64,000 bases of DNA, from contig NZ_FMCW01000015.1 of NCBI RefSeq assembly GCF_900091595.1, forward strand, positions 124,001 through 188,000, given 5' to 3'. This DNA is from Micromonospora haikouensis (GTDB taxonomy: Bacteria > Actinomycetota > Actinomycetes > Mycobacteriales > Micromonosporaceae). Positions 7,441 through 15,430 of this stretch are shown in pieces; within the stretch, counting starts at the first letter, position 1; every line of letters starts with the position of its first letter. The translations under genes and the position numbers were made by a program. The notes under the pieces are model-generated. The model worked only from the letters and a program-made list of their open reading frames with translations. It had not been told where the DNA came from and did not search any database.

Positions 7441-8394
7441 TCAGGAGGCGAGCAGGTCGAGCGCGCCCCTGACCTGGTCGGCGGCGCGGGCCAGGGCGGC
7501 CCGGGCGGCGGGGACCTCGGCGCCGGAGACGAGCGACACCAGGGCGGTCTTGAGGTCACCGTCGGCCTCGTGCAGGGCCCGCCGGCAGACCTCCTCGGCG
7601 CAGCCGGTGGCCTCCATCAGGATCGAGATCATCCGGCCGCGCAGCTTGGCGTTGGTGGCCACCATGTCGATCATGAGGTTCGAGTAGACCCGCCCCAGCC
7701 GCACCATGACGGCCGTGGAGAACGTGTTGAGCACCAGCTTCTGCGCCGTGCCCGCCTTCATCCGGGTCGAGCCGGTCACCACCTCGGGGCCGGTGTCGAC
7801 CCCGATGAAGACGTCGACCGACCCGGCGGCCTCGGCCTCCGGGTTGGCGCAGAGCAGCACCGTCGAGGCCCCCTGGGCCCGGGACGCGGCGAGCGCCCCG
7901 AGAACGTACGGGGTGCGTCCGCTGGCGGCCAGCCCGACGACGAGGTCGCCCGCGCCGACGCAGTCGGCCGCCTCGGCCGCCCCGCCCCGGTGGTCGTCCT
8001 CGGCGTCCTCGACGGCCCGCCACATCGCGTCCGGGCCGCCCGCGAGGTGGGCGCAGAACCAGTGCCGGGGCGAGTTGAAGGTGGGTGCCAGCTCGGCAGC
8101 GTCCAGCACCCCGAGGCGGCCGGAGGTCCCGGCGCCGAAGTAGTGCACCCGGTGCCCGCCGCGCAGCGCGGCGACCGCGAGGTCGACGGTGGCGGCGATC
8201 TCGTCGAGGACCGCGGCGACGGCGGCCGGCACCCGCCGGTCGGCCTCGTTGATCACGGTGAGCACGTCCCGGGTGGACATCAGGTCGAGGTCGACGCTGC
8301 GCGGGTTGCGCCGCTCGGTGGGCGCGCCCACCCGGACCACCGGGCGGGCGGGGACCGCCGTGACCTCCCCGGGCTCGACGCGCCCGGCCGTCAT
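7441..8394 (-). CDS. murQ: N-acetylmuramic acid 6-phosphate etherase
   Basis: A 317-residue cytoplasmic etherase that removes the lactyl ether from MurNAc-6-phosphate to give GlcNAc-6-phosphate, recycling cell-wall sugar. It has the SIS-domain hallmark HYFGAGTSGRLGVLDAAE, the substrate-binding APTFNSPRHWF region, GLAASGRTPYV, and the C-terminal helical part (EEVCRRALHEADGDLKTALV). Start ATG 8394 overlaps the stop of the upstream regulator by 4 nt, so the genes are coupled. The regulator is therefore probably the MurR-like controller of this gene. Confidence 0.93.
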   Translation of the reverse strand: MTAGRVEPGEVTAVPARPVVRVGAPTERRNPRSVDLDLMSTRDVLTVINEADRRVPAAVAAVLDEIAATVDLAVAALRGGHRVHYFGAGTSGRLGVLDAAELAPTFNSPRHWFCAHLAGGPDAMWRAVEDAEDDHRGGAAEAADCVGAGDLVVGLAASGRTPYVLGALAASRAQGASTVLLCANPEAEAAGSVDVFIGVDTGPEVVTGSTRMKAGTAQKLVLNTFSTAVMVRLGRVYSNLMIDMVATNAKLRGRMISILMEATGCAEEVCRRALHEADGDLKTALVSLVSGAEVPAARAALARAADQVRGALDLLAS

Positions 8395-9305
8395 CCCCGC
8401 CTCCGGCCGGGGCCGACCCGCCGGGTCCGCACCGCGTCGGCGGTGACCTCCAACGCCCGGCGGGCCCGCGCGCGGTTGCGGGCGGCCACCCCGACGAAGA
8501 GGCAGTCGACCACGGTGAGCTGGGCCAGCCGGCTGGCCATCGCGCCCGAGCGGTACGTCGTCTCGCGGGCCGCCGTGGTGAGCACGAAGTCGGCGACGTC
8601 GGTGATCGGCGAGCGGGGGAAGTTGGTCAGCGCCACCGTGCTGGCCCCCCGGGCGCGGGCCTGCTCCAGCACCTCGATCACGTCGGCGGTGGTGCCGCTG
8701 TGCGAGATGCCCACGGCCACGTCGCCCTTGGCGAGCAGCGCGGCCGAGGTGAGGGCGGTGTGCACGTCGGGGAAGTAGAACGCCATGCGGCCGATGCGGT
8801 GCAGCTTCTGCTGGAAGTCCGAGGCGACGAAGCCGCTCGCGCCCGCGCCGTAGACCTCGATCCGCCCCGCGCCGACGATCGCCTCGACGACCTGCTCGCA
8901 GACGGCCGGGTCGAGCTGCTCGGCCGTCTCCTCCACGGCCCGGGCGTCGTTGAACGCGATGGTGGCGATGATCTGGGCCAGGTCGGCGCCGGGCGGGATG
9001 TCGCCGCCGACGACCCGGGCGTCCGGCGGCTCGACCCGGCGGGCGGCCTCGGCGGCGAGCCGGATGCGCAGCTGCGGGTAGCCGTCCATGCCGACCGAGC
9101 GGCAGAACCGGATGACGGTCGCCTCGGATGTCTCGGCGGCGGTGGCGAGGTCGGTGATGGTGCGCCGGGCGGCGTCCGCCGGGTCGGAGACCACCAGCCG
9201 GGCCACCCGCTGCTCGGCGGGCGACAGCGAGGGGAGCAGGCCGCTGATGTGGACGATCAACCCACCCGGCTCGTGACTCGCAGAAATCTTCGGACTCTTC
9301 GCCAC
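8391..9305 (-). CDS. RpiR-family regulator of murQ (MurR-like)
   Basis: A 304-residue repressor with an N-terminal helix-turn-helix (ITDLATAAETSEATVIRFCRS, about residues 49-70) and a C-terminal SIS sugar-phosphate-binding domain (YGAGASGFVASDFQQKL, then GISHSGTTADVIEVL). It should sense an amino-sugar phosphate and control its own operon with murQ, which it overlaps by 4 nt. The GTG start at 9305 lies about 7 nt after a good -10 box and has no ribosome-binding site, so the mRNA is probably leaderless. The operator candidate is at 9309-9323. Confidence 0.88.
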   Translation of the reverse strand: MAKSPKISASHEPGGLIVHISGLLPSLSPAEQRVARLVVSDPADAARRTITDLATAAETSEATVIRFCRSVGMDGYPQLRIRLAAEAARRVEPPDARVVGGDIPPGADLAQIIATIAFNDARAVEETAEQLDPAVCEQVVEAIVGAGRIEVYGAGASGFVASDFQQKLHRIGRMAFYFPDVHTALTSAALLAKGDVAVGISHSGTTADVIEVLEQARARGASTVALTNFPRSPITDVADFVLTTAARETTYRSGAMASRLAQLTVVDCLFVGVAARNRARARRALEVTADAVRTRRVGPGRRRG

Positions 9306-9308
9306 GGA

Positions 9309-9340
9309 TGAAACTTACTTTCACCGGGCGCGAGCGTCAA
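9309..9340 (-). promoter_or_regulatory. rpiR-murQ promoter with overlapping operator
   Basis: On the minus strand there is a -35 TTGACG (9340-9335), a 17 bp spacer and a -10 TAAGTT (9317-9312). The predicted transcription start falls on or beside the GTG start codon at 9305. The inverted repeat TGAAA-N5-TTTCA (9309-9323) covers the -10 box, which is the form expected of an RpiR-type operator and gives a simple autoregulation model. Confidence 0.7.
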
Positions 9341-9529
9341 CCATGTCTCCACGTATCGGGAAAAAAGTACTCCGGACGTTCACGAGTGTTGCGGAAAGAC
9401 TGTCATCCACGCAGCGCCCGACACCTCCCCCGGAGGGGCCCCGCCCCGTGCTGGACGGGCGCGGCGACCCACCGTCCGGGCGGCGGCACCCTTCGGTGGG
9501 GCACCCGGGGTGGGCCGGCCGGCCTACGG
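9324..9529. other. gap between rpiR promoter and kinase-like gene
   Basis: About 200 nt between the rpiR promoter and the 3' end of the kinase-like gene. CCCACCG/CGGTGGG around 9469-9497 can form a loose hairpin. I see nothing else. Confidence 0.4.
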
Positions 9530-10321
9530 TCAGGCCTGACCCGCCACGAGCAGCCCCGGCCCCCGGCCGGCGTCGTCGACGGGGCGCGCCACCGGGCCGG
9601 GCGTGCCGGTCGGTGCGGCCGGAGCGGGCTCGGCCGGCGGCGGAGCGGCCGGGGCGGCGGCCTCGGCGGGCGCGACGCCTTGGGCCGGCAGCCAGGCGGC
9701 CAGATGGGCCCGGATCTGCCGGGACACCTCCTCGGGCGGGCGGCCGGCGTCGACGACCACGAAGCTGGGGAACTCGGGCAGCGTGCGGTACGCCGTGTCG
9801 GCGGCGGTCAGCCAGCCCATCGTCTCGTGGTCGGTGCCGCGCCGCTCGATCCGCTGGTACGCCTCGGCCGGGTCGACCGCGAGCAGGAAGGTGACCTGCG
9901 GCGGCGGGAAGAGGCGGTATCCGGCGCGGGCCAGCCGCTCCCAGCGCTGCCCGCCGTGCGCGCGGATGCTGGCGTACTGGCAGGCGGAGTAGCGGTCCAT
10001 GACGGCCGTCCGGCCGGTGACGAGGCAGCTCAGCAGCGCCGCCGCGATCGCCAGCCAGCGCAGCACGGACTCGACGGCGAGCAGGCCGCGCCGACCGACC
10101 AGCCGCTCGGCGTCGGGGCGGCCGAGCCGCTGGGCGAGGCGGCCGAGCCAGCGGCGGCCGCCGGCGTTGCGGTGGTAGGTGGCGGGGCGGCCGGCGGCGG
10201 TCAGCGCCTCGGCGAGGTGGTGGGCCTGGGTGGTCTTGCCCGACCCGTCGATGCCGATCAGGGCGACGGCGCGCAGTCGGGCCCCGCCCCGCCGGTCCCG
10301 CAGTGATCTGGCCACCTTCAC
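9530..10321 (-). CDS. thymidylate-kinase-like P-loop nucleoside monophosphate kinase
   Basis: A P-loop kinase of about 263 residues with Walker A (GIDGSGKTTQAHHLA, near residue 23), the DRYSACQYAS motif typical of the dTMP kinase DR(Y/F) site, and a lid-like segment (RIERRGTDHE). The sequence between is diverged from house-keeping Tmk, so the substrate may not be dTMP. The last 55 residues are an Ala/Pro tail, probably disordered. GTG 10321 or 10315 is the start, and neither has a clear ribosome-binding site. It is divergent from the nucleotidyltransferase gene at 10471. Confidence 0.7.
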   Translation of the reverse strand: MKVARSLRDRRGGARLRAVALIGIDGSGKTTQAHHLAEALTAAGRPATYHRNAGGRRWLGRLAQRLGRPDAERLVGRRGLLAVESVLRWLAIAAALLSCLVTGRTAVMDRYSACQYASIRAHGGQRWERLARAGYRLFPPPQVTFLLAVDPAEAYQRIERRGTDHETMGWLTAADTAYRTLPEFPSFVVVDAGRPPEEVSRQIRAHLAAWLPAQGVAPAEAAAPAAPPPAEPAPAAPTGTPGPVARPVDDAGRGPGLLVAGQA

Positions 10322-10470
10322 CAGACTATCGGACCCGCGCTCACCTCCGGCGTTTCGTCCCTTTGCAGCCGGTTCGCGCCCCGCGGGGCGAGGCTCAGGT
10401 GTGGGCGAACGAAATGCCGGGTACGCAAATCGAATCCGCCTGTCCACGACACGACCGACGGGAGAGCCAC

Positions 10471-11055
10471 ATGGCCGAGCGCGGGGACGAGACCCTGGTG
10501 CACACGCTGAAGAAGGTCGCCGCCGTGCTCAAACAGTCCGAGATCCCGTTCGCCCTCGGCGGCAGCTTCGCGGTGTACGCCCACGGCGGGCACTCCAGCG
10601 AGCACGACGTCGACTTCCTGATCCGGGGCGAGGACGTGGACCGGGCGCTGGAGGCGCTGGTCGAGGCGGGCTTCGACGCCGAGCGCCCGCCCGAGGACTG
10701 GCTGGTGAAGGTCTACGACGACGGCCGGATGGTGGACCTGATCCACCGCCCGATCGAGACCCCGGTCACCGAGGAGACGTTCGCCGACACGATCGACCGC
10801 CCGGTCGACGCGATCCACATGCCCGTGCTGTCCGCGTCCCTGCTCATGGTGCACAAGCTGCTCAGCTTCTCCCAGCACTACTGCGACTTCGCCCGGGCGC
10901 TGCCGCTGGCCCGGTCGCTGCGCGAACAGATCGACTGGGAACGGGTACGCAAGGAGACGCAGCACTCGCCGTACGCCGAGGCGTTCCTGGTGCTGCTCGA
11001 CCGGTTGGACGTGGTGCCGTACGCCGGCGCCACCGAGGAGAAGGAGACCGCGTGA
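10471..11055 (+). CDS. nucleotidyltransferase-fold protein
   Basis: A 194-residue soluble protein with the minimal nucleotidyltransferase signature: ALGGSFAVYAHGG, then the acidic pair in HDVDFLI, and a later VDLIHRP. This layout matches the AbiEii/MNT-like predicted nucleotidyltransferases. ATG 10471 follows GGGAGAG. It overlaps the BON-domain gene by 4 nt and leads a run of co-directional genes with a phosphoesterase. The substrate is unknown. It may be house-keeping rather than a toxin, since no cognate antitoxin is seen. Confidence 0.7.
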   Translation: MAERGDETLVHTLKKVAAVLKQSEIPFALGGSFAVYAHGGHSSEHDVDFLIRGEDVDRALEALVEAGFDAERPPEDWLVKVYDDGRMVDLIHRPIETPVTEETFADTIDRPVDAIHMPVLSASLLMVHKLLSFSQHYCDFARALPLARSLREQIDWERVRKETQHSPYAEAFLVLLDRLDVVPYAGATEEKETA

Positions 11056-11348
11056 GCGAGCACCGTGACAGCGCCGCCGGGACGCCCGCCGTCACCGCCG
11101 GCCCGCCCGACGAGTACGTGGAGGCCGAGATCCACCGGCTGCTGGCCGAGGACCCGGCCGTCGCCGAGCAGGGGATCACCGTGGTCCGCCGGGAGCGCGG
11201 CCTGGTCCTCTACGGCGAGGTGGAGAGCCCGCACCGGCGCGAGGAGATCCTGCGCCGGGTCGCCGAGCGCTTCCCCGACGTGCCGGTCACCAGCGACATC
11301 GGGGTGATCCGCACGCAGGCGCCCACGCAGGTCGAACAGCTGCCGTGA
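11052..11348 (+). CDS. BON-domain protein
   Basis: A 98-residue protein. Residues 22-90 look like a BON domain: an alpha helix (VEAEIHRLLAEDP), then two beta strands with the conserved Gly (RGLVLYGEVESPHRREEIL), then VPVTSDIGV. It lacks a signal peptide, unlike secreted BON proteins such as OsmY, so it is probably cytoplasmic. GTG 11052 overlaps the preceding stop by 4 nt (GTGA), indicating coupling. Function is not known beyond likely ligand or membrane association. Confidence 0.7.
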   Translation: MSEHRDSAAGTPAVTAGPPDEYVEAEIHRLLAEDPAVAEQGITVVRRERGLVLYGEVESPHRREEILRRVAERFPDVPVTSDIGVIRTQAPTQVEQLP

Positions 11349-11361
11349 GGGAGGTCGGAAG

Positions 11362-12135
11362 GTGATCCGGATCGCCGCCGTGGGCGACGTGCACCTGGAC
11401 GAGGACGTGGTGGGCCGGTTCCGGCCCGCCCTGGACGAGCTGCCCGACTGCGCCGACGTGCTGCTGCTCGCCGGCGACCTGACCCGGCACGGCACCGAGG
11501 CCGAGGCGCGCTGCGTGGCCCGGGAGTTCGGCGGGCTGGGCGTGCCGGTGGTGACGGTGCTCGGCAACCACGACCACCAGTGCGACCAGGTGCCGCAGGT
11601 GGTCAAGGTGCTGGAGGAGGCCGGCATCCGGGTGCTGGAGGGCGAGGGGATCGTGCTGGAGTTCCCCGCCGGGCGGCTCGGCGTGGCCGGGGTGAAGGGC
11701 TTCGGCGGCGGCTTCGCCGGCCGGTGCGCCAGCGACTTCGGCGAGCCGGAGATGAAGGCGTTCGTCCGCACCACGAACGAGAGCGCGGAGGCGCTGGGCG
11801 CGGCCCTGCGGGGGCTGGACTGCGACCTGCTGGTGGCGCTGACCCACTACTCCCCCGTGCCGGACACGCTGGCCGGCGAGCCGCTGGAGATCTACCCGTT
11901 CCTCGGGTCGTACCAGCTCGGGCAGGCCATCGACTCGGCGCCGACCGCGCTGGCCCTGCACGGGCACGCGCACGCCGGCAGCGAGCGGGGCACCACCCCG
12001 GGCGGGGTGCGGGTGCGCAACGTGGCGCACCCGGTGATCAAGCAGGCGTACAGCATCTTCCACCTGGGAGATCATCTGGACGCCGGGGAGGTTTCCCGGA
12101 TCGGTCACTCGGGTATTCAGCAGCCATGGAGCTGA
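11362..12135 (+). CDS. calcineurin-like metallophosphoesterase
   Basis: A 257-residue dimetal phosphoesterase with the full set of family motifs: GDVHLD at the N-terminus, LLAGDLTRHG, the GNHDHQ metal/His motif, ALTHYSP and the C-terminal HGHAHAG. The natural substrate is not evident and could be a nucleotide or a phosphodiester. GTG 11362 follows GGGAGG. It is the third gene of the nucleotidyltransferase-BON-phosphoesterase operon and overlaps the small membrane gene at its 3' end by 10 nt. Confidence 0.85.
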   Translation: MIRIAAVGDVHLDEDVVGRFRPALDELPDCADVLLLAGDLTRHGTEAEARCVAREFGGLGVPVVTVLGNHDHQCDQVPQVVKVLEEAGIRVLEGEGIVLEFPAGRLGVAGVKGFGGGFAGRCASDFGEPEMKAFVRTTNESAEALGAALRGLDCDLLVALTHYSPVPDTLAGEPLEIYPFLGSYQLGQAIDSAPTALALHGHAHAGSERGTTPGGVRVRNVAHPVIKQAYSIFHLGDHLDAGEVSRIGHSGIQQPWS

Positions 12136-12272
12136 TTCTCTGGATTCTCGCAGTCGTACTCGTGGTCGCCGGCATCCTCGCGCTGTTCCGCCGGCAGATC
12201 CTGTGGGGCATCGTCCTCATCGTCGTCGGGCTGTTGGTCGGCCCGGGCGGGGTCAGCATCTTCAACACTTGA
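12126..12272 (+). CDS. small membrane protein, DUF6131-like
   Basis: A 48-residue hydrophobic protein with two transmembrane segments separated by FRRQ and ending LLVGPGGVSIF. It resembles the tiny GPGG-containing membrane proteins (DUF6131-like) found across actinobacteria. ATG 12126 lies within the last codons of the phosphoesterase gene, so translation is probably coupled. The function is unknown. Confidence 0.7.
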   Translation: MELILWILAVVLVVAGILALFRRQILWGIVLIVVGLLVGPGGVSIFNT

Positions 12273-12302
12273 TCCCCGACTTCGTCGTATCCACCACCGA
12301 CC

Positions 12303-12370
12303 CGCCGGGGTCGTCGTGACCGGAGCCCCGTCCTCCCAGACAGGGGCCACCGGGCAGGACGACCCCGGCG
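12303..12370 (+). promoter_or_regulatory. nested hairpin region before tspO
   Basis: The 13 nt at 12303-12315 pair perfectly with 12358-12370, enclosing a second stem (GCCCC 12325-12329 with GGGGC 12343-12347). The right arm also overlaps CCGGCGCC at 12365-12372, which can pair instead with a copy at 12390-12399. It may terminate the upstream operon or act as a 5' leader structure of tspO, whose ATG is 50 nt away. Confidence 0.5.
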
Positions 12371-12419
12371 CCATGCCGTCCGGGGTTTGCCGGCGCCGGC
12401 CGCCGGGCACCTGCTGCAC

Positions 12420-12911
12420 ATGACAGTTTCGGACAGCCTCCGGCGCGCGACCGGGGGGCGGAAGTGGTGGGCGCTGCTCGGCTTCGGCGCGGCCGTGACG
12501 GTCGCCGCCGCGATCGGCGGGCTCGGCGTGCGGGGCACCTCGCAGGAGTACGCGAGCCTGAACCAGCCGGACTGGGCTCCCCCGTCCTGGGTCTTCGGCC
12601 CGGTCTGGACGTTCCTCTACGCGCTGATCGCTGTCGCCGGGTGGCTGGTGTGGCGGCGGGTCGGCTTCGGCCCGGCGCTGTACGCCTGGACGGCCCAGCT
12701 CGTGCTGAACGCGATCTGGACCCCGTTGTTCTTCGGCGCCGGCCGGTACGGCCTGGCGTTCGCCGAGATCGTGCTGATGTGGCTGGCCATCGGGGTGACC
12801 GTGGTGCTGTTCGCGCGGGTCTCCCGGCTGGCGGCGGCGCTGCTGCTGCCGTACTGGGCGTGGGTCACCTTCGCCGCCGCCCTCAACCTCTCCATCTGGC
12901 AGCTCAACTGA
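12420..12911 (+). CDS. TspO/MBR family protein
   Basis: A 163-residue five-helix membrane protein of the tryptophan-rich sensory/peripheral benzodiazepine receptor family. Diagnostic parts are LNQPDWAPPSWVFGPVWTFLY at residues 45-64 and AQLVLNAIWTPLFF in helix 3. Family members bind porphyrins and help control tetrapyrrole or stress responses. No good ribosome-binding site precedes ATG 12420. A structured region lies upstream and repeat copy 1 lies directly downstream. The gene is convergent with the M23 peptidase gene. Confidence 0.9.
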   Translation: MTVSDSLRRATGGRKWWALLGFGAAVTVAAAIGGLGVRGTSQEYASLNQPDWAPPSWVFGPVWTFLYALIAVAGWLVWRRVGFGPALYAWTAQLVLNAIWTPLFFGAGRYGLAFAEIVLMWLAIGVTVVLFARVSRLAAALLLPYWAWVTFAAALNLSIWQLN

Positions 12912-12916
12912 GGCGC

Positions 12917-12970
12917 AAGGAAGGGCCCCCTGTTAACGCTTTCTGTTGCACAGGGGACCCCTCCTAACAC
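12917..12970. repeat. GGGCCCC hairpin element, copy 1
   Basis: A 54 nt element: an AGGAAGGGCCCCCTGT arm, the loop core TAACGCTTTCTGT, then an imperfect complementary arm ending CTCCTAAC (14 of 16 positions pair). It begins 6 nt after the tspO stop and sits between convergent genes, so it may serve as a bidirectional terminator. Three further copies are in this window. Confidence 0.8.
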
Positions 12971-12979
12971 GCGTGGCGG

Positions 12980-13753
12980 TCAGCAGCGCGGGACGTTCGG
13001 GATGTAGCCGTCGTAACCGGTGTAGACGTACGCGTCGGCGATGTACCGGCCGCTGCCGATCCGGTCCCAGATCGAGCTGGTGCCGTACGTGCCGGTGACC
13101 GTGGTGCCGCTGGTCTGGCAGTGGATCGTCACCTTCGTCCCGTCCGCGACCGTGCCGACCGAGGAGTACCCGGTGCCCGGGCCGGAGCGGACGGTCAGCG
13201 GGGTGCCGCTGGTGTCGACCGTGCCGGAGCCGGTGCTCGACGAGCAGTTGTTGTCGCTGGTGTACGTCTTGGTGCCCCAGTACAGCGCCAGGTTGCCGTT
13301 GAACCGGACCTGGATGTCGTTGCCGTTGAGCCGCTGCTCGTAGTGCAGGTGCGGGCCGGTGGAGCCGCCGGTGCTGCCGACCCAGCCGATGACCTTGCCG
13401 TAGCCGACGCTCTGGCCGACGGAGACGTTGAAGCCGTTGAGGTGGGCGTAGTAGGTCGTGTAGCCGCCGCCGTGGTCGATGCGGACGTACTTGCCGTAGC
13501 TGGTGCCGCCCAGGTCGGTCACCCGGTCGACGGTGCCGGGGGCGCTGGCCACCACGGGGTCGCCCTGGTCGTCGGTGCGGTTGAAGTCGACGGCGTACGC
13601 CGGGCTGTGGTCGGAGCGGGTCTGGCCGGACCAGGACTGGCCGCAGGGGAACGGGACCTTGAAGGTCGGGGCGGCCAGGGCCGGGGTCGCCGGCACCAGG
13701 GTCGCCGCGATCAGTGCGCCGACCGCCGCGAGGCTGTACCACCGCTTACGCAT
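12980..13753 (-). CDS. secreted M23 (LytM) peptidase with SH3-like domain
   Basis: A 257-residue exported protein. A signal peptide spans residues 1-28. The LytM/M23 domain follows, with the zinc motif HSPAYAVDFN (HxxxD type) and the second motif GPHLHYE. A C-terminal bacterial SH3-like domain begins near TPLTVRSGPGTGYSSVG. It probably cleaves peptidoglycan cross-bridges or peptides outside the cell. The lower cysteines (CQTSG, final PRC) could form a disulfide. ATG 13753 is the natural start of the signal peptide. No partner gene is adjacent. Confidence 0.88.
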   Translation of the reverse strand: MRKRWYSLAAVGALIAATLVPATPALAAPTFKVPFPCGQSWSGQTRSDHSPAYAVDFNRTDDQGDPVVASAPGTVDRVTDLGGTSYGKYVRIDHGGGYTTYYAHLNGFNVSVGQSVGYGKVIGWVGSTGGSTGPHLHYEQRLNGNDIQVRFNGNLALYWGTKTYTSDNNCSSSTGSGTVDTSGTPLTVRSGPGTGYSSVGTVADGTKVTIHCQTSGTTVTGTYGTSSIWDRIGSGRYIADAYVYTGYDGYIPNVPRC

Positions 13754-13919
13754 CCAGCACCTCCGATGTCGATAAACTTCAATCGATTGCCTTCAGCGTG
13801 GCAGATTCCTGCATCGACCGAAAGGGGTCGCGGCGGGGCGAACACCCCTATCCGTGGGAGCGTGCCCACTACAGGTGAGCCGGTTTCGGGATTGTTACTC
13901 GTCCGTGTCCGACTGGGGG

Positions 13920-13948
13920 TGGACGCGCTCCAATGCAAGCGCTTACAT
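13920..13948 (+). promoter_or_regulatory. LacI-type operator and promoter of the agl operon
   Basis: TGCAAGCGCTTACA (13934-13947) is a near-perfect LacI/GalR palindrome centred on CG. A -35-like TGGACG (13920-13925), 17 bp and a -10-like TTACAT (13943-13948) overlap it, so bound repressor would block the promoter. The LacI regulator at 17508 is the obvious candidate ligand. The start codon of the binding-protein gene is 65 nt downstream. Confidence 0.65.
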
Positions 13949-14012
13949 GTGGTGACGCCCATCGGACCGGCGCCGGTTGAACGCGACCGCGCCGGCAAGG
14001 AAGGAGAACGGC

Positions 14013-15359
14013 ATGGCGGTCTTTGCCAGACCACGCCAGGCTCTCGCGGTCGCCGGCGTACTGGGGCTGGCGCTCAGCGTCACTGCCTGTGGCACCGGCG
14101 ACGACAAGAGCAGCGACAAGGTGGACTCCGCGGAGTGTGCGGCTTACGAGAAGTACCAGGGCAACGACGGCAAGAAGGTCACGATCTACTCGTCGATCCG
14201 GGACATCGAGGCCGACCGCCTCGACGAGTCCTGGAAGCAGTTCGAGGACTGCACCGGCATCGAGATCGACCACGAGGGCAGCGGTGAGTTCGAGGCCCAG
14301 CTCGGTGTCCGGGTCGACGGCGGCAACGCGCCCGACCTCGCCTTCATCCCGCAGCCGGGTCTGGTCAAGCGGTTCGCCGACGCCGGCAAGCTCAAGGCGG
14401 CCAGCGCCGACACCAAGGCGATGGCCGAGCAGAACTACTCGGCCGACTGGCTGAAGTACGGCACCGTCAACGGCCAGTTCTACGGCGCCCCGCTCGGCTC
14501 CAACGTGAAGTCCTTCGTGTGGTACTCGCCGAAGACCTTCAAGGAGAAGGGCTGGACCGTCCCCACCACCTGGGACGAGCTGATCGCCCTGAGCGACAAG
14601 ATCGCGGCGAGCGGCACCAAGCCGTGGTGCGCGGGCATCGAGTCGCAGGACGCGACCGGCTGGCCGGCCACCGACTGGGTCGAGGACATGATGCTGCGGA
14701 CGCAGACCCCCGAGGTCTACGACCAGTGGACCACCCACGGCATCCCGTTCAACGACCCGAAGGTCGCCGAGGCCGTGGACAAGGCCGGCGCCATCCTCAA
14801 GAACGAGAAGTACGTCAACGGCGGCTTCGGCGGCGTGAAGAGCATCTCCACCACCTCCTTCCAGGAGGCGGGCACGCCGATCACCACCGGCAAGTGCGCC
14901 CTGCACCGGCAGGCGTCCTTCTACGCCAACCAGTGGCCGCAGGGCACCAAGGTGGCCGAGGACGGCGACGTCTTCGCGTTCTACTTCCCGGCCATCGACC
15001 CGGCCAAGGGCAAGCCGGTGCTGGGCGGCGGCGAGTTCGTCGCGGCCTTCGCCGACCGTCCCGAGGTCCAGGCCGTGCAGACGTACCTGGCCTCCGGTGA
15101 GTACGCCAACAGCCGCGCCAAGATCGGCGACTGGGTGTCGGCCAACAAGCAGCTCGACCTGGCCAACGTGCCGAACCCGGTGGACAAGCTCTCCGTGCAG
15201 ATCCTGCAGGACCAGAAGAGCGTCTTCCGGTTCGACGGTTCGGACCTGATGCCGGCCGCCGTCGGCACGGGGACGTTCTGGAAGGGCATGATCGACTGGA
15301 TCAACGGCAAGGACACCGCGACCGTGCTCCAGGGCATCGAGAGCAGCTGGCCGAAGTGA
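14013..15359 (+). CDS. aglE: ABC transporter sugar-binding lipoprotein, AglE-like
   Basis: A 448-residue extracellular solute-binding protein that should deliver alpha-glucosides to the two permeases. It has a lipoprotein signal peptide with the lipobox ALSVTAC at residues 20-26, so Cys26 is lipidated. The mature part follows the AglE pattern (IYSSIRDIEADRLDESWKQF). ATG 14013 follows AAGGAAGGAG. It is the first gene of an operon behind a LacI-type operator. No ATP-binding subunit is encoded nearby, so a shared multi-sugar ATPase (MsiK-type) elsewhere is presumed. Confidence 0.85.
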   Translation: MAVFARPRQALAVAGVLGLALSVTACGTGDDKSSDKVDSAECAAYEKYQGNDGKKVTIYSSIRDIEADRLDESWKQFEDCTGIEIDHEGSGEFEAQLGVRVDGGNAPDLAFIPQPGLVKRFADAGKLKAASADTKAMAEQNYSADWLKYGTVNGQFYGAPLGSNVKSFVWYSPKTFKEKGWTVPTTWDELIALSDKIAASGTKPWCAGIESQDATGWPATDWVEDMMLRTQTPEVYDQWTTHGIPFNDPKVAEAVDKAGAILKNEKYVNGGFGGVKSISTTSFQEAGTPITTGKCALHRQASFYANQWPQGTKVAEDGDVFAFYFPAIDPAKGKPVLGGGEFVAAFADRPEVQAVQTYLASGEYANSRAKIGDWVSANKQLDLANVPNPVDKLSVQILQDQKSVFRFDGSDLMPAAVGTGTFWKGMIDWINGKDTATVLQGIESSWPK

Positions 15360-15367
15360 TCTGAGGC

Positions 15368-15401
15368 GGTGGGCCGGTCCGTCGACACGGGCCGGCCCAC
15401 C
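15368..15401 (+). terminator. hairpin between aglE and aglF
   Basis: GGTGGGCCGG (15368-15377) pairs perfectly with CCGGCCCACC (15392-15401). It lies in the 71 nt gap after the binding-protein gene. Such intercistronic hairpins usually lower permease expression relative to the binding protein. Confidence 0.6.
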
Positions 15402-15430
15402 GGCCGAGCCGAAACCCCGAAGGAGGGTTG

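Noticed and set aside
10471..11348. A toxin-antitoxin pair (nucleotidyltransferase with a small partner)
   Set aside because: The small partner looks like a BON domain, not an antitoxin, and the genes continue into a phosphoesterase operon.
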